NCBI GenBank assembly: GCA_017474515.1
Contig: JAFVHN010000020.1
Span: 1 to 57,809, forward strand
DNA length: 57,809 nucleotides
DNA from: Prevotella sp.
GTDB taxonomy: Bacteria; Bacteroidota; Bacteroidia; Bacteroidales; Bacteroidaceae
Direction of reading: 5' to 3'
Shown here: positions 53,536-57,809 of the stretch, in pieces
Numbering within the stretch: the first letter of the stretch is position 1
Layout of the letters: every line of letters starts with the position of its first letter
Position numbers and translations under genes: made by a program
Notes under the pieces: model-generated
The model's input: only the letters and a program-made list of their open reading frames with translations
The model's database searches: none
What the model was told of the DNA's origin: nothing

Positions 53536-55395
53536 TTAAAGAGCGAGACGAAAGCCACAGTACTTACCAAATGGATCACTGTCACAGCGATAAGTTATAC
53601 GACATTCATCATCATCAGTACAGCAGCCTCCACGGTTCACCCGGGTAGTTCCTGACGATGGTCCTTCAGGATTTGTCTGGGGCACTGAACTATACTCGCC
53701 ATACCAGTCGTTGCACCACTCACGCACGTTGCCACTCATATCATAGATGCCAAGTTCGTTAGGGAGTTTCATGCCAACTTCATGGGTTGTTACTTTTTCA
53801 CAAATCATTATAGGCCTATCCTCGTAGTCTGCTGTCCACCACGCCACGCTTTCCAAGTCATCGCTTCCGGCAAATAATGTGTGGTGGCTTTTGTTGCCGC
53901 CCCGCGCGGCAAATTCCCATTCTGCCTCTGTGGGCAGACGGAAAGACAGGCCTGTTATCTTATTTAGTTTACGGATGAACTTCTGGCAGTCTTCCCAACT
54001 GATATTATCCATAGGTAGTTTTTCTCCTTCATTTCTTAAAGAGTTGCGGTTGTTCTCCTTCGAGAACTTCACAAAAGAGCGCAGTTTTTCTCCTTTAATT
54101 CTAAATGAGTTACTGTTCATAACAGAAGACCAAAGTTCTTTTGTAACTTGGGTTTCACCAATCATATAGGATGACAATGTAACTTCATGGACAGGCTGGC
54201 ATCTGCCCCAAAACCCCCATTCTTCTTCTGGTGTTTCCCCCATCATAAACGTTCCGCCTTCCACATAGACCATGTTGAAGCTCACGCCGTTGACGGTGAA
54301 CGTTTTAATCCTCGGAGTTTCGGGAGAAACATTCTTTGGTTGGGGCTTTGGATTTTGAGTTGCGTTCGCATTATTTTCGGTTCCGTGCTCCTGCTTCACA
54401 ACTGTTGCGTTGTCATCCTCAATAACTTCCGTCGAGGGCAGCTGGAATTCCGTTGCTAACTCCAGTTCTGGCAAAGGCTCCTCGCTGATTTCTTCTGATG
54501 CTGATATTTGGGGCAGAAGCCGAAGAAACTCCGAGGCATCTGTGGGACGGTCATTGGGGTTGGGTTTCATGCAACGGTGGATGAGCAGCCACAGGTTTTC
54601 GGGAATGGTGGAAGGTCGATCAGCGGGCAACACCTTATTTATATTAAAAGAGGCCTTGCCGGGGCTTTTGCCCGTGAGCAGGAAATAAAGGGTGGCCGCG
54701 AGAGCGTAAACGTCAGTCTGCGGGGAAAAACTCTCTACACTGTCGGTAGCCTGTTCCAAGGGGGCGTACCCCTCGCTGGTACCCATGAAGAGAACGTCAC
54801 TGGTGTGGCGGTTGTCCTTGCCGTAGTGCTTGGCAATGCCGAAGTCGATGAGCACCGCCTGTCCCTCCGCACCGAGCATCACGTTGCCGGGCTTCACGTC
54901 AAAGTGGCAAAGCTTATGGTTGTGCATGTACTGTAAGGCGCTGGCCACCTCGGAAATACGTCTCGTGGCCTTGGAAGCGGGCAGGGGACCGTTCTTTAAG
55001 ACATAACCCTCCAGGCTGCCGCCGGGCAAGAAATCCATGACGATGTATTCAGTGTCGTTCTCGCTGAACAGGTCGATGACGTGGACAATGTTGTCGTGCC
55101 TCATTTGCGAGAGATTAGTGGCCTCCTTGCGGAACTTTTTCAGGCCGCGCTCCACGGTGTCGTCGAACTTGCGCGAAACAACGGTCATTGTGCGCCCGTT
55201 GCTGTCTCGGTCACAGCATGTTCCTATGAAGAACTCCTTCACCACCACGTCGGCCTGCGTGGTCACGGTGCCCAAGCCGCGCTTCACCTCCACACGCATG
55301 GTGGCCAGGTAGGTGATGCCCATGCCGCCCTGTCCCAGTTTCTTCTTGATGACATATTCGCCGCCTTTAAGAGAGGTGCCGTTTCTTAGTTCCAT
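53536..55395 (-). CDS. Ser/Thr protein kinase fused to a formylglycine-generating-enzyme-like domain
   Basis: 619 aa. Kinase: glycine loop GQGGMG (21-26), Lys53 in VVVKEFF, Glu91 of helix C, catalytic loop HFDVKPGN (164-171; Phe replaces Arg of HRD), DFG 184-186, MGTSEGYAPLEQ activation segment. A linker (about 300-370) rich in Glu/Asn/Pro has no membrane helix. From about 375 a SUMF1/EgtB/PvdO-like domain follows: FNMVYVEGGTFMMGE, ETQVTKELW, PMDNISWEDC, FRLPTEAEWEFAARGG, DMSGNVREWCNDW. The usual RGGSW end reads RGGCCTDDDECRITYR here. The FGE half is AT-richer than the kinase half. Substrates are unknown. Confidence 0.9.
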   Translation of the reverse strand: MELRNGTSLKGGEYVIKKKLGQGGMGITYLATMRVEVKRGLGTVTTQADVVVKEFFIGTCCDRDSNGRTMTVVSRKFDDTVERGLKKFRKEATNLSQMRHDNIVHVIDLFSENDTEYIVMDFLPGGSLEGYVLKNGPLPASKATRRISEVASALQYMHNHKLCHFDVKPGNVMLGAEGQAVLIDFGIAKHYGKDNRHTSDVLFMGTSEGYAPLEQATDSVESFSPQTDVYALAATLYFLLTGKSPGKASFNINKVLPADRPSTIPENLWLLIHRCMKPNPNDRPTDASEFLRLLPQISASEEISEEPLPELELATEFQLPSTEVIEDDNATVVKQEHGTENNANATQNPKPQPKNVSPETPRIKTFTVNGVSFNMVYVEGGTFMMGETPEEEWGFWGRCQPVHEVTLSSYMIGETQVTKELWSSVMNSNSFRIKGEKLRSFVKFSKENNRNSLRNEGEKLPMDNISWEDCQKFIRKLNKITGLSFRLPTEAEWEFAARGGNKSHHTLFAGSDDLESVAWWTADYEDRPIMICEKVTTHEVGMKLPNELGIYDMSGNVREWCNDWYGEYSSVPQTNPEGPSSGTTRVNRGGCCTDDDECRITYRCDSDPFGKYCGFRLAL

Positions 55396-55415
55396 ATTCT
55401 ATTAGTTTGTCGGTG

Positions 55416-55447
55416 CAAAAATACGAAAAAAAAGGAGAATTGGCAAA
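55416..55447 (-). promoter_or_regulatory. Promoter of the kinase gene
   Basis: Minus strand TTTG (55444-55447), 20 bp, TATTTTTG (55416-55423), ending 20 bp before the ATG. Confidence 0.8.
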
Positions 55448-55604
55448 AGAATACCAATTTTTCTTCTACAGCCTTTTCACACATCTCCTTAAAATACCAT
55501 AAAGTCCGTAGAAAAACGAGCGCACTCTCCTTAGAGAATAAATCTCCATGGAAAAAACCATTTCCCCTAATAAAACATGTTTTTGGGTGTTGTCCGCCGC
55601 CGTT

Positions 55605-55724
55605 CTGCCGAATTTGCAATTCGGCAGTGGCGAGTATCAGCATTTGCAATGCGCAATAAGCGTCACCGCCTTTTCTTCGGATTATAAATCCTTATACTCA
55701 CGTTTGGCGAATTGCAAATTCGCC
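55605..55724. repeat. Hairpins with a TGC/GCA loop, palindromes around TTTGCAA
   Basis: Three palindromes share a TGC or GCA loop: 55605-55627 (10-bp arms CTGCCGAATT/AATTCGGCAG), 55640-55652 (GCATT/AATGC) and 55706-55724 (GGCGAATT/AATTCGCC). A related TGCAA-A-TTGCA lies at 56026-56036. They sit upstream of the kinase promoter and next to the TGATAC array. A separate inverted repeat, GAAACATG (55742-55749)/CATGTTTC (55770-55777), follows. Confidence 0.75.
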
Positions 55725-55793
55725 GGAACAGGTTTTTGCACGAAACATGCAGTTCTCGTCGTGTTTTTACATGTTTCAAAAACCATTGTTCAA

Positions 55794-56002
55794 TGGAACT
55801 CGCAGTATCAACATTTTTTTTAGTCTGATACTGTCAGTATCAAAATATTTTTTCCCTGATACTGTCAGTATCAAAATTTTTATAGGCGTGATACAAAGAG
55901 TATCAAGATTTTTTATTGCGTGATACAAGGAGTATCACCGCATGATACTGTGAGTATCATTGAATGATACAGTGAGTATCTTTGCATGATACTCGGAATA
56001 AC
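55794..56002. repeat. Array of TGATAC-N5-GTATCA palindromes with regular spacing
   Basis: Full units of 17 bp start at 55826, 55857, 55889, 55921 and 55943; near-full or degenerate units start at 55794, 55965 and 55987. Steps are 32, 31, 32, 32, 22, 22 and 22 bp, that is about three or two helical turns, so all units face the same side of the helix. The five centre bases vary (TGTCA, TGTCA, AAAGA, AAGGA, TGTGA, AGTGA), and AT-rich spacers (ATTTTTT) fill the gaps. No open frame crosses it. Confidence 0.85.
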
Positions 56003-56040
56003 TTATTAGAGAAAATGCTGTAAGTTGCAAATTGCACGGC

Positions 56041-57447
56041 TCATTTTGCAGTGCCGACGAGGGTTTTCATCCAGTTGCCCCGCAACAGACGCAGGAGGAA
56101 GATGCCCCCGCGGAAGGTCAGCTCCACAGCCATGGCGAACCACACCCCGCGCAGCCCATAGTCGCGCGCCAGCCACGCCGCCAGGGTGAGGCGCACCAGC
56201 CACATGGAGCACAGGTTCATGATGGCGGGCTTCAACGTGTCGCCGGCTCCCACGAACACGCTATAGCACACGATGGAGGCCGCGAACATCGGCTCGGCAA
56301 ACGCCTCGATGCGAAGGCAGAAGGCCCCCAGCCCGCAAATCTCGGCCACCGGCGTCATCAGCGCCATCAGTTCATAGGCCGACACATACATCACCAGTCC
56401 CATCAGCGCCATGACAATCATCCCCGACGCCACCGTCATGCGTGCAAACGAGCGGCACAGGTCGCCGCGCCGTGCCCCCATGCTCTGGCCAATCAGCGTG
56501 GTGGCCGCCTCGCCGATGCCGTAGCCCGGCATGTAGCAAAGGCTCTCGGCAGTGATGGCAAAGGTGTTGGCGGCGATGGAGATGTTGCCCAGCGGCGCCA
56601 CAATCATGGTGCTCACGATTTGCGCACCGCTCATCAGAATGGACTGGCAGGCCATGGGGATGCTGATTTTCAAGGCATTGCGCACATAGTTCCACTGCCA
56701 GGCGAACCGTTCGCCCAAACGGCCGCGGAGCGAGAGCATGTCGCTGCGGAAAATGGCAAAGTAGGCCTGCACCACCGCACCGATGACGACGGCCATGCCC
56801 GTGCCCAGGGCCACGCCCAGCACGCCGAGGTGGAACACAAAGATGAGGATGAAGTTGAAACACACGTCGAGCACGCACATCAGCACGCTCATGATGCTCG
56901 GGATGCGCATGTTGCCCGAACATTTCAGCATGGCCCCCGAGAGCCCGCTCAGCTGGAAGAAGGGCATGACGAGCATGAAAACGCCGAAATAAATGGAGGC
57001 GTCGTGCGCAATGTCGGCACCGCCGCCCAGCCAGAACGGCAGGCGACCGCTGATGAGGAGTCCCACCACGCCGACCACCGCGCTGAACAGCAACGCGCAC
57101 ACCAGGGCATGGCGGAACACGCTCCGCGCCCGCGAAAAGTCGTTGGCGCCGATGAAATGGGCCACTTGCACCGAAAAGCCCATCGACATGGCACTGGTCA
57201 GGCTGCCGCACAGCCATGTGCTCGACTCCACCAGCCCGCAGGCCGCCGCCGCCTCCACGCCGATGCGCCCCACCATGGCCTGGTCGATGAAAAACATCAT
57301 CACGCTGGTGATTTGCGCCAGGATGGAGGGAATGCTCAGCTGGAAAATGAGGTTCAGCTTCTGACCGCGCGTCATCGGGCGGCCCGCGCGTATCATCTCA
57401 AGCAGCAGGTCGCTCGTCTTCGCTCGTTTCGTCTTGGGGGATGTCAT
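56041..57447 (-). CDS. MATE-family multidrug/Na+ efflux transporter
   Basis: 468 aa from ATG 57447 (MTSPKTKRAKTSDLL); the frame is open to 57501, but that lies inside the promoter. Twelve membrane helices in two MatE repeats: IPSILAQITSVMMFFIDQAMVG opens repeat 1, and ISIPMACQSILMSGAQIVSTMIV opens repeat 2. GQSMGARRGD is the typical loop between helices. MATE proteins use Na+ or H+ gradients to expel organic cations and drugs; the substrate is unknown. The gene has its own promoter and ends 38 bp from the palindrome array. Confidence 0.9.
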   Translation of the reverse strand: MTSPKTKRAKTSDLLLEMIRAGRPMTRGQKLNLIFQLSIPSILAQITSVMMFFIDQAMVGRIGVEAAAACGLVESSTWLCGSLTSAMSMGFSVQVAHFIGANDFSRARSVFRHALVCALLFSAVVGVVGLLISGRLPFWLGGGADIAHDASIYFGVFMLVMPFFQLSGLSGAMLKCSGNMRIPSIMSVLMCVLDVCFNFILIFVFHLGVLGVALGTGMAVVIGAVVQAYFAIFRSDMLSLRGRLGERFAWQWNYVRNALKISIPMACQSILMSGAQIVSTMIVAPLGNISIAANTFAITAESLCYMPGYGIGEAATTLIGQSMGARRGDLCRSFARMTVASGMIVMALMGLVMYVSAYELMALMTPVAEICGLGAFCLRIEAFAEPMFAASIVCYSVFVGAGDTLKPAIMNLCSMWLVRLTLAAWLARDYGLRGVWFAMAVELTFRGGIFLLRLLRGNWMKTLVGTAK

Positions 57448-57470
57448 CGGGGATGGTGTCTTTTGGACGG

Positions 57471-57502
57471 CAAAGTTACTTATAATTCCGCAGAAAGCCA
57501 AA
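57471..57502 (-). promoter_or_regulatory. Promoter of the MATE gene
   Basis: Minus strand TTTG (57499-57502), 20 bp, TAACTTTG (57471-57478): full consensus. ATG 57447 follows 24 bp later. Confidence 0.8.
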
Positions 57503-57546
57503 CTTTTTGCGTTAAACGAATGCCGGACGCTTTATAATTGATTCAT

Positions 57547-57580
57547 GGAGTTACAGGAGTTCAGGAGTTACAGGAGTTCA
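57547..57580 (+). repeat. 17-bp tandem duplication
   Basis: GGAGTTACAGGAGTTCA is present twice in direct succession. Function unknown. Confidence 0.85.
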
Positions 57581-57665
57581 GACAATAGATCTGAAGGCTC
57601 CCTTTTCGTCAGTTTACAATGGCGCAGCTTGTCTTTAGGTGTTTAGAAGAAAAATGAGGAATAAC

Positions 57666-57712
57666 AGCAAACGAGGGCAAACACCGGCCGTCGGTGTCTG
57701 CCCTCGTTTGCT
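57666..57712 (-). terminator. Terminator of the right-edge gene
   Basis: AGCAAACGAGGGCA-A-ACACCG pairs with CGGTGT-C-TGCCCTCGTTTGCT across a GCCGT loop, a 20-bp stem with one mismatch. It lies just downstream of the stop at 57733. The T-run after it is modest on either strand. Confidence 0.8.
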
Positions 57713-57732
57713 CTTTGTTTCGCCTGTGGCCG

Positions 57733-57809
57733 TCATTTCACCACGACCTTCCTGGTGCTTCCATCGGCCTGCCTTACTATGTTCACGCCGCGTCGCTTGC
57801 CGCTCAATC
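57733..57809 (-). CDS. C-terminal tail of a secreted protein (5' part beyond window)
   Basis: Only the last 25 codons are visible. They read LSGKRRGVNIVRQADG...RKVVVK and stop at 57733-57735. This is the same kind of C-terminal ending as on the C10 proteases and the surface protein, so the gene probably encodes another exported protein. Nothing more can be said. Confidence 0.65.
   Translation of the reverse strand, partial: LSGKRRGVNIVRQADGSTRKVVVK

Noticed and set aside
55794-56002. CRISPR array
   Set aside because: Units are palindromic with variable centres and the spacers are only 5-15 bp of AT-rich sequence, not unique 30-bp spacers; no cas gene is near.

Overview
The window looks like a chromosomal segment from a Prevotella-like member of the Bacteroidales (phylum Bacteroidota). 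Four things point there. Many genes are preceded by the Bacteroidota vegetative promoter pattern (TTTG, 19-20 bp, TAnnTTTG, 20-80 bp before the start codon). There is a giant SprA-type type IX secretion translocon next to ruvA. The trp genes run B-E-G-D-C-F-A. Secreted C10 (streptopain-type) proteases end in a short GIYI-NGKK-VVK tail. I recognised no rRNA, tRNA, insertion sequence or CRISPR array.

Layout. 1-6.5 kb (minus strand): a tightly packed operon of outer-membrane lipoprotein, dxs, trkA, trkH and a truncated mannose-6-phosphate isomerase. 6.6-7.5 kb: divergent meso-diaminopimelate dehydrogenase. 8-12 kb (minus): helix-hairpin-helix protein, secreted bleomycin-hydrolase-like C1 peptidase and a surface protein. 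12.1-20.6 kb: ruvA and sprA. 20.6-21.4 kb: small secreted protein on the other strand. 21.8-28.7 kb: a complete trp operon behind a classical-looking attenuator with a Trp-Trp-Trp leader peptide. 28.8-30.9 kb: a His-rich heavy-metal P-type ATPase behind two perfect 15-bp palindromes. 31.2-36.8 kb: an ATPase/DUF4435 (TOPRIM) pair between two paralogous EamA transporters, then nadB. 37-47.5 kb: secreted proteins (two C10 proteases, a broken beta-helix protein, an unknown protein). 47.5-53.3 kb (minus): orphan ABC ATPase, S41 protease lipoprotein, DUF3316 protein and a type IIA topoisomerase A subunit. 53.5-57.8 kb (minus): Ser/Thr kinase fused to a formylglycine-generating-enzyme-like domain, a palindrome-rich intergenic region, a MATE transporter and the tail of another secreted protein.

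How the genes fit together. Much is housekeeping: isoprenoid precursor, K+ uptake, peptidoglycan diaminopimelate, tryptophan, NAD, and DNA recombination and topology. SprA is the outer-membrane channel of the type IX system. Five proteins in the window (the 9986-11803 surface protein, both C10 proteases, the beta-helix protein and the partial protein at the right edge) share a related C-terminal tail, plus a weak match in the 46.4-kb protein, so they may be exported through that system; this is an inference.

The most unusual content is non-coding. (1) An array of about eight TGATAC-N5-GTATCA palindromes at 55.8-56.0 kb is spaced by 31-32 or 22 bp. (2) A dispersed element has a core of exactly 83 bp in three copies, plus a compact relative with a compensatory base change. 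(3) Two microsatellites of restriction-site-like palindromes (TCTAGA every 9 bp, CCTAGG every 10 bp) run between gene ends. (4) The trp attenuator. (5) Twin operators before the metal pump. Among proteins, the ATPase plus DUF4435 pair, which resembles the PARIS anti-phage architecture but is more compact, is the best candidate for an undescribed system.
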